From: Cytophagales bacterium
Lineage (GTDB): Bacteria > Bacteroidota > Bacteroidia > Cytophagales > Cyclobacteriaceae
Reading direction: 5' to 3'
DNA length: 64,000 bases
Assembly: GCA_025359125.1 (NCBI GenBank)
Contig: JANYHI010000042.1
Location: forward strand, 124,001 to 188,000
The translations under genes were made by a program, and so were the position numbers. The notes beneath the pieces are model-generated. The model was not told the origin of the DNA, ran no database searches, and saw nothing but the letters and a program-made list of their open reading frames with translations. Shown in pieces: positions 27,384 to 36,844 of the stretch (position 1 is its first letter; the number at the start of each line of letters is the position of its first letter).

Positions 27384-27719
27384 ATGACAGACCTTACCAT
27401 TCAGCAAGCACAAGAACAAGTGGATCGTTGGATCAAGCAATATGGCGTTCGTTATTTTAATGAACTTACCAATATGGCAATGCTTACCGAAGAGGTGGGA
27501 GAGGTGGCGCGCATTATTGCCAGGCGCTATGGAGAACAATCTGAGAAGGAATCAGATAAAAGTAAAGACTTAGGAGATGAAATGGCTGATGTACTTTGGG
27601 TGCTATTATGTTTGGCTAACCAAACTGGAGTAGATTTAACGAAGGCATTTGAAAAGAATTTAGAAAAGAAAACACAGCGTGATCAAGATCGACATCATCA
27701 AAACTCCAAACTAGCGTAG
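27384..27719 (+). CDS. MazG-like nucleotide pyrophosphohydrolase
   Basis: The 111-residue protein has the MazG metal-binding pattern: MLTEEVGEVARII (EExxE) and KDLGDEMADVLWVLL (ExxD-like) near residues 31-43 and 63-77. Such single-domain enzymes hydrolyse nucleoside triphosphates to monophosphates and pyrophosphate, cleaning the pool of unwanted nucleotides. It lies 10 bases after the S1/P1 gene. Its 3' end overlaps the convergent comB gene by 9 bases. Confidence 0.88.
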   Translation: MTDLTIQQAQEQVDRWIKQYGVRYFNELTNMAMLTEEVGEVARIIARRYGEQSEKESDKSKDLGDEMADVLWVLLCLANQTGVDLTKAFEKNLEKKTQRDQDRHHQNSKLA

Positions 27720-28415
27720 TCTCAGCTCTCCGTTTTTCAATCTTGGCAATACATTAAATTGATCGATTGTTAAACAAAACTTCATGTCGTCATGAATGTT
27801 GAGTTTGTTTAATCTCTTTACGTGAGAAGAAGCGCTGAGAAAGCCAACCATATCATGCCTAGCAATGTTGTAGAGATGCTGAGCAGCGAGTGGCGCATCG
27901 CAATCTGGGCCGAGATAATCTTTTAGTTTATCTACTAAAGCTCCTGCAAATAATGTGTCTTCTAAATTTACTTTCCCCTTCCAGCCTGCACAAACCACCA
28001 ACACATTATGGTCACTCAATAACAAATATTTTGCTACTGAATTTAGGTTTAAGAACGAGCCGATTATTATTTCTTTCGCCCCTCTAGATTTTTCAATTGC
28101 TTGGGTACCATTGGTGGTGGTGAAAGCTACTTTTAATCCCCTTACCTGATCATCTGTGTACTCAAACGGAGAATTACCTTTGTCAAATCCATCTACTTTT
28201 TTTCCATCTCGCTCGCCAGCGGTAACATAGCCTTTTAGTTTCATCTTCAAGCATTCTTCTAAATTGGCGAACGGGGTAATGCTTTCAACGCCATTGGCAA
28301 ATGCGGTAACCATGCAAGAGGTAGCGCGAAGAATATCTACTACCACCACTGTTTTATCATAGACAGGGTAAAGGTGCATCAACTCTGGGCTTAGGCAAAC
28401 GTCAATTGTTTTCAT
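27711..28415 (-). CDS. comB: 2-phosphosulfolactate phosphatase family protein (ComB)
   Basis: The 234-residue protein shows the ComB marks: VVVVDILRATSCMVTAFANG, AGERDGKKVDGFDKGNSPFEY, TTTNGTQAI, and VCAGWKGKVNLEDTLFAGALV. ComB dephosphorylates 2-phosphosulfolactate in coenzyme M synthesis. No other coenzyme M genes are in the window, and in Bacteroidota the family may serve another sulfonate route, possibly linked to sulfonolipids; this is inference. It follows a TPR gene and gcvT on the minus strand. Confidence 0.88.
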   Translation of the reverse strand: MKTIDVCLSPELMHLYPVYDKTVVVVDILRATSCMVTAFANGVESITPFANLEECLKMKLKGYVTAGERDGKKVDGFDKGNSPFEYTDDQVRGLKVAFTTTNGTQAIEKSRGAKEIIIGSFLNLNSVAKYLLLSDHNVLVVCAGWKGKVNLEDTLFAGALVDKLKDYLGPDCDAPLAAQHLYNIARHDMVGFLSASSHVKRLNKLNIHDDMKFCLTIDQFNVLPRLKNGELRLR

Positions 28416-28426
28416 GGTGTGCTAAT

Positions 28427-29056
28427 TTATTTTGTAAGCAGGCATTTGGTAGGAATTATCTTACAATTAGTCTGTAAATGACTTGCTGATTTTGAGTTGC
28501 CTTTAAATAGTGCTTCACACCAATCTAAGCAAGCTTCCGTTTTTTTTCCGATCTTGTACAATGCTATGGCTCTATTGTGGAAAGAGTTGTCGTGCTCGGG
28601 ATTAAATTTTATCGACTGATTATAATCTGCGATGGCCAATTCAAAATTAGTTTGCTTCAGGTAATTGGTTCCCCGCTGAAAGTAAAATTGAAAATTGTCA
28701 GGTTCTAATTTAATAGCTTTTGTATAATAAGGAATAGCGGCCTTTAAACTATCTAACTCCTCTAATAAATCACCTGCCTGAAAATAATATTCGGCTTCAT
28801 CAGCTACTTGGCTAATCAAGACTTTGTAATGGCCTAGCGCTTCTTTTTTCTTTTTTAGATTAGTTAGCGTTATGGCAAGATTGTATCTGTAAAGTGTAGT
28901 GCCAGGTTGGTTGGCCACAAGCTTTTCAAAGATTGGAAGTGCTTCTTCATACTTTTCTTTTTCCATTAATGTAATAGCTCGATTATTTAAGTCTTCAGGA
29001 CTTTGCGCTACTGCATGGAAAGAAAGTAGAAAAAATAAAACAAAGCTTTTTTGCAT
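28427..29056 (-). CDS. Secreted TPR-repeat protein
   Basis: A short signal peptide (ending AVAQ) is followed by about four to five tetratricopeptide repeats, for example ALPIFEKLVANQPGTTLYRY, AIPYYTKAIKLEPDNFQFYF and AIADYNQSIKFNPEHDNSFH. The C-terminus carries conserved Cys residues (ACLDWCEALF and LQTNCK). TPRs mediate protein contacts; the partner is unknown. It begins 1 base after the gcvT stop, so the two are likely in one transcript. Confidence 0.85.
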   Translation of the reverse strand: MQKSFVLFFLLSFHAVAQSPEDLNNRAITLMEKEKYEEALPIFEKLVANQPGTTLYRYNLAITLTNLKKKKEALGHYKVLISQVADEAEYYFQAGDLLEELDSLKAAIPYYTKAIKLEPDNFQFYFQRGTNYLKQTNFELAIADYNQSIKFNPEHDNSFHNRAIALYKIGKKTEACLDWCEALFKGNSKSASHLQTNCKIIPTKCLLTK

Positions 29057-29057
29057 G

Positions 29058-30143
29058 CTAGCCGATTAGTGGCATTTTACTGACCACTGCTTTCAATCCC
29101 TTTCCCCTCACATCAATAAATATTTCTGAACCAACGGATGCGTATGGTGTAGTTACATAACCAAGGCCAATGCCAATACTTAACATGGGCGATTGTGTGC
29201 CGGAGGTAACCTTACCGATTACATTTTCTGCGGCATCTTTAATTTGATAATCATGACGCGGAATTCCTTTGTCAACCATTTTAAAGCCAACCAATTTTTT
29301 AGCAACGCCTTCTTCTTTTTGCTTTTTAATATTAGCCGCATTTGTAAACTCTTTCGTGAATTTAGTAATCCATCCTAAACCACCTTCAATAGGCGATGTC
29401 GTATCGTCAATATCGTTTCCGTATAAGCAAAAGCCCATCTCTAAGCGCAGCGTATCGCGCGCGCCCAACCCAATTGGTTTAATGTTTTCGGGTTTGCCCG
29501 CTTCGAAAATTGCATTCCATACTTTTTCGCCATCGGCTTTGTTTACATAAATCTCAAAACCACCTGCGCCAGTATATCCTGTGTTACTCAAGATTACATT
29601 TTTCGCTCCGGCAAAATCTCCAATGGTAAAATGATAATATTTGATAGTCGATAAATCTACGGAAGTAAGTTTTTGTAAAACACCAACTGCTTTCGGGCCT
29701 TGTATGGCAAACAGGCAAATGTCGTCCGAAACATTTTTCATCTCAGCTCCTTTGGTATTGAACTTCGAAATCCAATTCCAGTCTTTATCAATGTTAGAAG
29801 CATTCACCACCACCAAGTAATCGTTTTCTTTTATTTTATATACGATCAAGTCATCCACAATTCCACCTGTTTCATTGGGCAAACAAGAATACTGCGCCTG
29901 TCCATCTACCAACTTGCTTGCATCATTGCTGGTTACCCTCTGAATCAAATCAAGCGCTTGTGATCCTTTAATGGTAAATTCACCCATGTGACTCACGTCA
30001 AAAACGCCCACACCATTGCGCACCGTCATGTGCTCTTCAATATCAGAAGAATAGCGGACCGGCATATTGAAGCCGGCAAAAGGCACCATTTTGGCTCCTA
30101 GTTTTTCGTGTACTTGATTGAGCGGAACAAATTTTATATCCAT
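29058..30143 (-). CDS. gcvT: Glycine cleavage system aminomethyltransferase (T protein)
   Basis: GcvT takes the aminomethyl group from the H protein, releases ammonia and gives methylene-tetrahydrofolate. The 361-residue protein shows [15 protein letters not shown], the catalytic-Asp region [44 protein letters not shown] and the conserved [19 protein letters not shown]. Length is normal. The gcvH and gcvP genes are not in the window. A TActTTTG box lies upstream at 30165-30172. Confidence 0.97.
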   Translation of the reverse strand: MDIKFVPLNQVHEKLGAKMVPFAGFNMPVRYSSDIEEHMTVRNGVGVFDVSHMGEFTIKGSQALDLIQRVTSNDASKLVDGQAQYSCLPNETGGIVDDLIVYKIKENDYLVVVNASNIDKDWNWISKFNTKGAEMKNVSDDICLFAIQGPKAVGVLQKLTSVDLSTIKYYHFTIGDFAGAKNVILSNTGYTGAGGFEIYVNKADGEKVWNAIFEAGKPENIKPIGLGARDTLRLEMGFCLYGNDIDDTTSPIEGGLGWITKFTKEFTNAANIKKQKEEGVAKKLVGFKMVDKGIPRHDYQIKDAAENVIGKVTSGTQSPMLSIGIGLGYVTTPYASVGSEIFIDVRGKGLKAVVSKMPLIG

Positions 30144-30164
30144 GGGTACTATTTATTTTATGGC

Positions 30165-30172
30165 CAAAAGTA
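30165..30172 (-). promoter_or_regulatory. -7 element of gcvT
   Basis: On the minus strand this reads TACTTTTG, an exact TAnnTTTG match, 21 bases before the gcvT ATG. No -33 TTTG at the expected spacing was seen. Confidence 0.45.
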
Positions 30173-30289
30173 GCAACTGTTTGCGAGAAATGAGCACACT
30201 AGTTTTGCTGCGAAGGCAAGATTTTTTTTGGTTTAAAAATCTCTATGGCTAAAAGATGAATTTAATGTGTAATAAGAATTTGGGTAGTT

Positions 30290-30655
30290 TTATTTATTAA
30301 ATTCTCCTATGTGCCATAGAATCCCAGACGGGTCATGCACAAAGCATTCGCTACCCCAATCAGATTTTCGAATAGGTACTAACTTTATATTTTTATATTT
30401 AGTTGTTAAGTCAAGGGTTAAAAGATATTCCCAATAAGAATCAACATTCTCGACCTCTAAAAAAATCATGGTATTGTCTACCCAATCTTTCACGTAGGCT
30501 TTTTGTAAATAGAAACCCAAGTTCTCTATTTTGAAGTAAGATAAATTTGTATCAATGATACTCTCTTCAAAACCCATGTCTCGATAAAAGTTTCTTGAAA
30601 CCTCAAAGTCTTTTGCGCCAATAAATGGCCTAACGGAGATGGTTTGGTTTTTCAT
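30290..30655 (-). CDS. VOC/glyoxalase-fold protein
   Basis: The 121-residue protein is one vicinal-oxygen-chelate unit of two beta-alpha-beta-beta-beta modules: ISVRPFIGAKDFEVSRNFY at the N-terminus, MIFLEVENVDSYW in the middle and FVHDPSGILWHIGEF at the end. Metal-binding His/Glu positions are only partly conserved. Relatives include bleomycin-resistance and glyoxalase I proteins; the function here is unknown. Its start overlaps the membrane-TPR gene by 26 bases. Confidence 0.82.
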   Translation of the reverse strand: MKNQTISVRPFIGAKDFEVSRNFYRDMGFEESIIDTNLSYFKIENLGFYLQKAYVKDWVDNTMIFLEVENVDSYWEYLLTLDLTTKYKNIKLVPIRKSDWGSECFVHDPSGILWHIGEFNK

Positions 30656-33629
30656 CTACTAAGTTATTGGTGGTAATATATTTTGTAAACGCCTTTGAAC
30701 TAATTAGTAATTTTAACTTTTCGAGCGTTTGCCGCACCTCTTCATCAAAGCCTAAATTAGCTGATACCTTGATGTATTCTTTTAATAACGGAACAGAATT
30801 GGAATTTGCTAATAATCCGTTCACTAAAATGGAGTATGCCTTTAACTTATCGGTTGAGTTCTTTTCAAAATATTTGGCAGAGGCCAGCAATCCATCAGTA
30901 AATAAAAAATTTGCAGAAGCTAGGTATTCAAATTTCTTTTTCGCGTCCGCAGACTTGTTTTGTCTTTCAGCTACTAGAGCTTGCAAATAGATTTTTTCGT
31001 TAATAAATATTTTCGGCATTTTCTCAAGCTGAGATTCAATCAACGCCCAATTGGATAGTTTCGCATTTAAAATTAAAGTGTGCGCCAGAATATTTTCTGC
31101 CAGGGATTTATCTCTCAATTTCATTCCGAGTAGCAAGTTCATGTAATCAGCTGCTAAGTTCACCTCATCTAGTGCAAGCCATCTTTTGCTTCTAGCTAAA
31201 ATTGCTTTTGCCCGCCCATCTTCATCAACAATGCTTAGTGCTACTTGCATAAATAGAGATGAATCATTTAACGGTATTCGGTAATTACAAACACCATATT
31301 TCTCCATATCATTTAGCAGTTGAAATGGTGACACGGGCTGCTCTAAAATTTTTAAATACACCTTGGCCTCATTACTAATAAGTGAATCATTAGATTGAAT
31401 TAGTGCACGCCAAATCGGCAAGGCATTTTTTGCACTGTCCGCTTCTGTGTATGAAAGTGCTTCTAAGAAATTAGCACCTTTTATTCTTTTCTCATTTGCT
31501 TTTTTAAAATATCCGGCAGCAGTATTGGGTTCATCTTGTTCTAAAAACCAAATAGCAAGGAGGTTAAAGTATTTTCCTTTATCTGTAGAATATGCCATCT
31601 CTCGAACCAAGTCAAAAGCCTTTTTAATCATATCGTGTTGGTAATAGGATTGTGCCGCTGCTACTAATAGATATTCTTTAAAATTTTCGTTTACAGACTT
31701 TCTTGCCAACGAAATAATAGGAGCTAACAATGCTGTATCAATTTTATTTCTCTGATTAGTAAGTTGGTTACACAAAAGAGTTGCCATCTTCACATTCAAT
31801 ACAGTATCTTTTGAAAGTGAAGGCCGAACATCAAGGGGTAAGTGCTGCACATTGGCTAGTGCCAGCGCATTACTTTGCGCGCCAATATCATCTGACCCCA
31901 AAAGTTTTAATAATGAGTCGGCAGGAAATTTTAAATCAAGTTTTGCACTCGTGGCAAATAGATTTGTTTCGGCCGTAGCTTTCGTAAGCGTCACATTTCT
32001 TGCTTTTTGAAAATAAGATAGAGAAGAATCCAGCAGGCCAATTTGATAATAGTTCAACGCTTGCGCATTTGCCAACACGCCACTCTTCTTAAATATTTTC
32101 AGTCCATCTGTCAGTACTTCTTGTGTTCTTACATAATTTCCATTTAGGCCAGTAATATCAGCTAGATTTAAATATGAAATTTCAGTGGGTGAAGTATTTA
32201 TGATGGTTTCGTATTCTTTTAATTCTCTGTTCGGATCTAATTGTTCGGCATACATTGTAGCCAATGCATAGTGAGCATGATGATTTTGATTTCTATATAA
32301 AATTGATTTGCGGTAGTATGCTTCTGCTGTGGTTTGATCTCCATGTGATAGATAAATGTCGCCCTGTGCATTATGATACGCGGCAGTAACCCGATCAAAA
32401 TAAGTGGTAAGAGGCGAGGAGAACGACAGAAATGCAAACGTTGCAATCAAGCTCATGATGCGGAAAGTCATGAATGGCATTGTATCGGGCTTATATAAAA
32501 TTTTGTGTACGGGCAGATTAGCCAGTAGCATCGGACCAAAATTTGAAAGGGTATACGAGAAGAAAATTATTCCGTAGCCCAAATGTGAGAATAAAATAAT
32601 ATCGTTAAAAGTTTCTACAAGTGTAGTACTATCAGTGGCTATCCCCAGGCTAACAGTGGCAAAGGTGGTCAAGAAAAAACCGAGGTATAATAAAATTGGG
32701 TGAACAGGATTTTCAATGGCATCTGCGTATAATGGTTCTCTTTTCAGAAGTCCCCATATTCCTATAACGGCAGAAATCGTTAATAAGAAAAATGAATTCA
32801 CGGTAAAAATATCCCAATAAATATATTGTTCTCGAATCAGGTAAGTGATGATCAGATTTGCAAAGTAGATCATGAAGATGACAAAGAAGTGTAACGCACT
32901 TTTGCTGGCATCTCTACTATTCGTTACGATTGAAACGAAGGAGGCAACAATCTCATGCGCCACCATGAGTATAAAATAAATGCTCATCACAATGCTTATT
33001 GTTATCGCGTTGGCGGCTAAATGAAGGAAAGGTTCTGTGATGTGACTGAATAGAAAAATTATAATTCCTATTACGGTGGCAATACCTGTGAATACCGACA
33101 ATCGAAAGTTAAAAGAGTGATGTGTTCTTATCGATTGGAAAAAGTAAGCAGTGCCTCCGAACAGCACAACAATAACGGCCGAAGTAAATTTATTTGTTAG
33201 CCCAAATAGTTCGAGTGCCTCCCACCGAAAGCTGACGATTGCCAGAATTAAAAACCCAACACCTACTAAGAATGAATACCTTTTTAGCGTAGTGATGAAA
33301 GTAGTGTACAACAGAAATCCAATAGAAACACATCCTAGGAAAATATAAAAAATCCACGCGGTTGGTTGTAAAGCACTTCCTGAGAAAGTTTCAAAGAGCA
33401 GTAAGTTATCGATAGGGACATCAACAGATGATAGACCCATAGAGAAAGTTCGTGAAGGAATTTCTAACAACTCAATAGTTTGGAATTGCTCCCAGATAAA
33501 TGCAAGTGAAGGATTTTGAAAGTAAACGAAGCAAAGAATAAAAATGCTTGCAAATCCCAAGCTAGCTAAAAGCCAAAATAATTTCCTCTCGCCACGCGGC
33601 CAATTTTTCCAAAACCAAAGTGTGTGCAT
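30630..33629 (-). CDS. Large multi-pass membrane protein with TPR-rich C-terminal half
   Basis: The 999-residue protein has about 12 hydrophobic segments in residues 1-400, then a long helical solenoid with TPR-like units (TAEAYYRKSILYRNQNHHAH, YYQIGLLDSSLSYFQKARN). No family with known function is recognised. The layout (membrane half plus TPR half) suggests a scaffold at the inner membrane. It starts 1 base after gatC and lies in a long minus-strand run, so it may be co-expressed with gatC and plsC. Confidence 0.8.
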   Translation of the reverse strand: MHTLWFWKNWPRGERKLFWLLASLGFASIFILCFVYFQNPSLAFIWEQFQTIELLEIPSRTFSMGLSSVDVPIDNLLLFETFSGSALQPTAWIFYIFLGCVSIGFLLYTTFITTLKRYSFLVGVGFLILAIVSFRWEALELFGLTNKFTSAVIVVLFGGTAYFFQSIRTHHSFNFRLSVFTGIATVIGIIIFLFSHITEPFLHLAANAITISIVMSIYFILMVAHEIVASFVSIVTNSRDASKSALHFFVIFMIYFANLIITYLIREQYIYWDIFTVNSFFLLTISAVIGIWGLLKREPLYADAIENPVHPILLYLGFFLTTFATVSLGIATDSTTLVETFNDIILFSHLGYGIIFFSYTLSNFGPMLLANLPVHKILYKPDTMPFMTFRIMSLIATFAFLSFSSPLTTYFDRVTAAYHNAQGDIYLSHGDQTTAEAYYRKSILYRNQNHHAHYALATMYAEQLDPNRELKEYETIINTSPTEISYLNLADITGLNGNYVRTQEVLTDGLKIFKKSGVLANAQALNYYQIGLLDSSLSYFQKARNVTLTKATAETNLFATSAKLDLKFPADSLLKLLGSDDIGAQSNALALANVQHLPLDVRPSLSKDTVLNVKMATLLCNQLTNQRNKIDTALLAPIISLARKSVNENFKEYLLVAAAQSYYQHDMIKKAFDLVREMAYSTDKGKYFNLLAIWFLEQDEPNTAAGYFKKANEKRIKGANFLEALSYTEADSAKNALPIWRALIQSNDSLISNEAKVYLKILEQPVSPFQLLNDMEKYGVCNYRIPLNDSSLFMQVALSIVDEDGRAKAILARSKRWLALDEVNLAADYMNLLLGMKLRDKSLAENILAHTLILNAKLSNWALIESQLEKMPKIFINEKIYLQALVAERQNKSADAKKKFEYLASANFLFTDGLLASAKYFEKNSTDKLKAYSILVNGLLANSNSVPLLKEYIKVSANLGFDEEVRQTLEKLKLLISSKAFTKYITTNNLVDEKPNHLR

Positions 33630-33630
33630 C

Positions 33631-33918
33631 TTATTCTAATACTTTAGGAACCCGAAAGAAATCAGCATCTTTTTTAGGTGCATTTTTTAAAACTTCCTCG
33701 TGCGTTAATTGTTGCTTGGCAATATCTTCGCGCAAAGCATTTACCTCATGGCTCATGGTGGTGAGTGGCTCCACATCATCGGTATTCACTTCATTCAATT
33801 TTTCAACGAAGGTGAGCATGTTACTCATGTCTCGCAACATCTTGTCTGTGTCTTTCTCGTCAATTTCTAATCGCGAAAGATGAGCTATCTTTTTTAAGGT
33901 TTCGGCATCCAGCTTCAT
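33631..33918 (-). CDS. gatC: Asp/Glu-tRNA amidotransferase subunit C
   Basis: GatC is the small stabilising subunit of the GatCAB complex, which amidates Asp-tRNA(Asn) and Glu-tRNA(Gln). The 95-residue protein begins with KKIAHLSRLEIDEKD and ends with VLKNAPKKDADFFRVPKVLE, both typical of GatC. It overlaps plsC by 4 bases (ATGA). gatA and gatB are not in the window. Confidence 0.93.
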   Translation of the reverse strand: MKLDAETLKKIAHLSRLEIDEKDTDKMLRDMSNMLTFVEKLNEVNTDDVEPLTTMSHEVNALREDIAKQQLTHEEVLKNAPKKDADFFRVPKVLE

Positions 33919-34649
33919 CTGGCTGATAGTTGTTTTTTTAATTCGGTATCAATAGTAGAAAAAACAAGTTGCTTTAGTTGGGGTACCTCTTCAAGTGTCA
34001 TCCCAATTGTTTCAATTGGTTTGTGAAATATCAGCTTCACTTTGCCAGCCTGCAATCGTATTTTCTTTTGGTCGGGTAAAATTATCCAATTATAAGGAAT
34101 GGTGACGGGAACTATGGCGATTTGTTTTTCTATGGCTGTTCTAAACGCGCCATCTTTAAAAGCACACATTTGTGGAGGATTAGTTGTAAGCATGCCGCCT
34201 TCGGGATAGATGACTAAACTTTTGCCATCATCAATGGCTTTCATAGAAGCGAGCACGGTATTTACCCTGCTTTTTAAACTTGTGCGGTTGACTGTGATGT
34301 GCAATTTTTTGTACATATATCCAAACAATGGAATTGTCTCCATATCATTCTTGCCTACAAAAACTGTGTTGATCGGATTGAGCCCCATGGTTGGGATATC
34401 CAGGTAGGAAAAGTGATTGGGACAGAAAATATAATTTTTTGTGGGATCCAGTCGCATTTCACATTTAACAGAGTAGGGAAGAAAAGTAAAGATGAACATG
34501 GCTTTTGCCCACCACCGATTAATGATACCCACCCATTTAAATTGAGATGGAAAAAGAATTGGAATAAAAAAAAATGGAAAGAGCAGAAGAAACAGAATAC
34601 TGAAAATGAAGAACCCGTAAATGGTGTGTAAAAAACGAAGTAACTTCAT
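33915..34649 (-). CDS. plsC: 1-acyl-sn-glycerol-3-phosphate acyltransferase
   Basis: PlsC converts lysophosphatidic acid to phosphatidic acid in membrane lipid synthesis. The 244-residue protein starts with a hydrophobic anchor (FFIFSILFLLLFPFFFIPIL), then the catalytic HX4D box as NHFSYLDIPT and the substrate-binding VIYPEGGML, with VPVTIPYNW as the fourth block. Length is normal. It overlaps gatC and lies 2 bases after a possible small ORF. Confidence 0.92.
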   Translation of the reverse strand: MKLLRFLHTIYGFFIFSILFLLLFPFFFIPILFPSQFKWVGIINRWWAKAMFIFTFLPYSVKCEMRLDPTKNYIFCPNHFSYLDIPTMGLNPINTVFVGKNDMETIPLFGYMYKKLHITVNRTSLKSRVNTVLASMKAIDDGKSLVIYPEGGMLTTNPPQMCAFKDGAFRTAIEKQIAIVPVTIPYNWIILPDQKKIRLQAGKVKLIFHKPIETIGMTLEEVPQLKQLVFSTIDTELKKQLSAR

Positions 34650-34651
34650 TT

Positions 34652-34795
34652 TTATATATCAAGAGGTTTTAAACCTTGTACTAGTTCAATGCCTTTTTGA
34701 TAAAGCCTGTTAAAACCTTCGTTGGTTCTAGGGCAAACAGATTGGGTTAATAAATTTCTTAAAACTTTGTACATCTTTCTAAATCTACTTTGCAT
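34652..34795 (-). CDS. Possible small ORF between the M24 peptidase and plsC
   Basis: This 47-codon frame starts with ATG overlapping the M24 gene's 3' end by 11 bases and stops 2 bases before the plsC ATG. The translation begins MQSRFRKMYKVLRNLLTQ and ends VQGLKPLDI; it is basic at the N-terminus and helical in prediction by eye. It exactly fills a 135-base gap in an otherwise tight gene run, which favours it. No homology is recognised, so it may also be non-coding. Confidence 0.35.
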   Translation of the reverse strand: MQSRFRKMYKVLRNLLTQSVCPRTNEGFNRLYQKGIELVQGLKPLDI

Positions 34796-36128
34796 TTGAG
34801 ATGGCTCGCGGAATTAAAATCAATTCGGTTTGTCTGCCATCGATGTACCTAAAGCCAGTTTCTTCAAAATAGCCATCTTCTTCTAATTGAATGCGCACTT
34901 CTTTTTTCCACTCGATCACATATACCGAAGCATTCAGTTCAATCGAGTAGGCCGTATTGTAGTGCATAGGATAATCTCCTGTAAAGGGAACACCACTTTG
35001 CATATCCCATTGGCCAATGGTTGTACCGGCTGCATGTCCATGAAATCCGATTGGATGCGTGTAGATGGAAGGCTGTATGCCACCCGTAATTGCTTGCGTT
35101 CTTGAGTCACTTAATATTTGATTTCCTGTTTTACCCTCTTTGAAATTACTGGTGAGAATATCTTGTAATTTATTTCCGCGTTTAAATGCGTTCTTTAAAT
35201 AGTCAGGAGCATCTGCTTCATCCGGTTTTAAGAGGTAAGCATGTTGTTGTGTATCGGTGTTCAATCTTAAATAAGTGATACCAAAATCTACATGAAGAAG
35301 ATCTCCAGGCAAAATGACTAATGGCTGTGGCCTTTTAGAAGTAATCGTTTCTTGTTCGTTTCGTTGTATCGATACGGAAGGCTGAAACCAAGTATCTAAT
35401 TTTAATCTTTTAATTTCTTCACGATACCACCACACTACATCTTCGGTAGTGGTGACACCCGGCTGAATTACTTGATCAGAAAAACCCGCTGCAATTATTT
35501 GATGCGCAATGCGGCAAATCTGTTGGTAGATAATCATTTCTTTTTCTGTGCGCGTCTCCAACCAAGCTACGGCTAATTTTTCTGCTGATACCACATGCGG
35601 ATATAATCGTTTTGGCAACGCAGTTAACAACTGATCGTAGTCATTAGAAGTTATCCCATCGGCATGGCTCCAGGCAGGAGCTTTATTAATTCCGATTTTT
35701 TTTGGATTTCGTTCTTCAATAATTCTGGCGAGCTGCGCCCATTGATCGGGCTGCTTGTCAGGATCCCAAGCGCGTTTAAAATTTTTTCCTACATCGTATC
35801 TGGCCACCGCCAAATACTCTAACCCTAACTCATTTCCTTTGTTGTCTTTACCTCTATCAAACACAACCAACATGGTTGTTCTGCGCGCGGCAAACCAGGT
35901 GGCGGGTAACATGGTTTTGATAACCGGATCTTCATTGTACTCGCGCGACATGATGATCCACATGTCAAATCCTTCTCTGCGCATAAGAGTAGGTAAGAGC
36001 GTGCGAAGGCGATCTTCTAATAACTCGTCAATTACGCGTGCTTGCTCTCGTTGGGATAAGATGGCTGGATACTGAGCAAATGAGAGTTGAAACGAAAAAA
36101 GAAATATAAGAATGGTAAAAAATCTCAT
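34785..36128 (-). CDS. Secreted M24-family metallopeptidase (Xaa-Pro aminopeptidase-like)
   Basis: A signal peptide ends at LSFAQ. The N-terminal creatinase-like domain (residues 25-190) precedes the pita-bread catalytic domain. Metal ligands are seen in order: Asp in LLHVDFGITYL, Asp in LNTDTQQHAYL, His in THPIGFHGHAAG, Glu in YSIELNASV, Glu in IQLEEDGYFE. Such enzymes remove an N-terminal residue before proline; export is unusual outside Bacteroidota. It lies in the long minus-strand run upstream of plsC. Confidence 0.9.
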   Translation of the reverse strand: MRFFTILIFLFSFQLSFAQYPAILSQREQARVIDELLEDRLRTLLPTLMRREGFDMWIIMSREYNEDPVIKTMLPATWFAARRTTMLVVFDRGKDNKGNELGLEYLAVARYDVGKNFKRAWDPDKQPDQWAQLARIIEERNPKKIGINKAPAWSHADGITSNDYDQLLTALPKRLYPHVVSAEKLAVAWLETRTEKEMIIYQQICRIAHQIIAAGFSDQVIQPGVTTTEDVVWWYREEIKRLKLDTWFQPSVSIQRNEQETITSKRPQPLVILPGDLLHVDFGITYLRLNTDTQQHAYLLKPDEADAPDYLKNAFKRGNKLQDILTSNFKEGKTGNQILSDSRTQAITGGIQPSIYTHPIGFHGHAAGTTIGQWDMQSGVPFTGDYPMHYNTAYSIELNASVYVIEWKKEVRIQLEEDGYFEETGFRYIDGRQTELILIPRAISNAK

Positions 36129-36137
36129 GCGCTGAAT

Positions 36138-36782
36138 TTAGAATCTATAAAATAAAAATATGCCGTAGGCAGAAGCTGTATTAGCAGAGAAGCCGTTTGA
36201 CGAATTTTCTTGTGAGGAAAATTGTACTCCATTATTGAAAGACTTGTTAATGGTTTTTTGATTGTTATATCCTATGCTAATATTTGCTTCTGTTGCCACA
36301 TACAATTTTTCTGAGATTACAAAGCGAATTCCGAGAAAGGGAGCAAATGATAATCCGTAATATTTTTGTTGTTGTTCGCTTACTTGCTGATTGTTTCCAT
36401 AGTTTGAAAAGCTATTTCCTGATAGGGATGCCCTTATATCTGTCCCATAATACCAAATCCATCTTTTTGATAATTGTGATTGCCACTCTTTACCAACGCT
36501 GGGATTGATAGAATAAAAATCTTGTGAATAATAGTTAGTTGGATTGCCAGAAATTGAATTTAGGTTAACATTAAAAGACATTCCAAGTCTCAGTGCTTTT
36601 CTCTCCGCCAATTGGTGTTTGTACATAAAAACAAAAGGGTTACTACTGCTGGAATTGAATATTCCATTCAGGATAAAATTAGTATTAAACCCTATGTCAT
36701 TTTTAATTTCCTTTGCAGCTTCTTGTGCAAGTAAAAGCTTACTGATTAATAAAAAGGTTGTCACTAGAATTTTAGTTTTCAT
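36138..36782 (-). CDS. Predicted outer-membrane beta-barrel protein
   Basis: The ATG at 36782 is chosen over the in-frame start at 36848 because it starts a clean signal peptide (MKTKILVTTFLLISKLLLAQ) and leaves 62 bases after the thioesterase gene. The mature part has alternating Tyr/Phe-rich strands and ends YGIFLFYRF, a C-terminal aromatic residue typical of barrels. Gln/Asn/Ser-rich loops suggest a surface location. The function is unknown. Confidence 0.72.
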   Translation of the reverse strand: MKTKILVTTFLLISKLLLAQEAAKEIKNDIGFNTNFILNGIFNSSSSNPFVFMYKHQLAERKALRLGMSFNVNLNSISGNPTNYYSQDFYSINPSVGKEWQSQLSKRWIWYYGTDIRASLSGNSFSNYGNNQQVSEQQQKYYGLSFAPFLGIRFVISEKLYVATEANISIGYNNQKTINKSFNNGVQFSSQENSSNGFSANTASAYGIFLFYRF

Positions 36783-36844
36783 TTTTTTGGATTTAGTTTT
36801 TCGTTTGAATTTATCAAGAATCAAGCCAGCTTTTGAATAAGTTT

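Noticed and set aside
27711-28415. Coenzyme M biosynthesis locus
   Set aside because: Only the ComB-like gene is present; no ComA, ComC or ComDE homologues are in the window.
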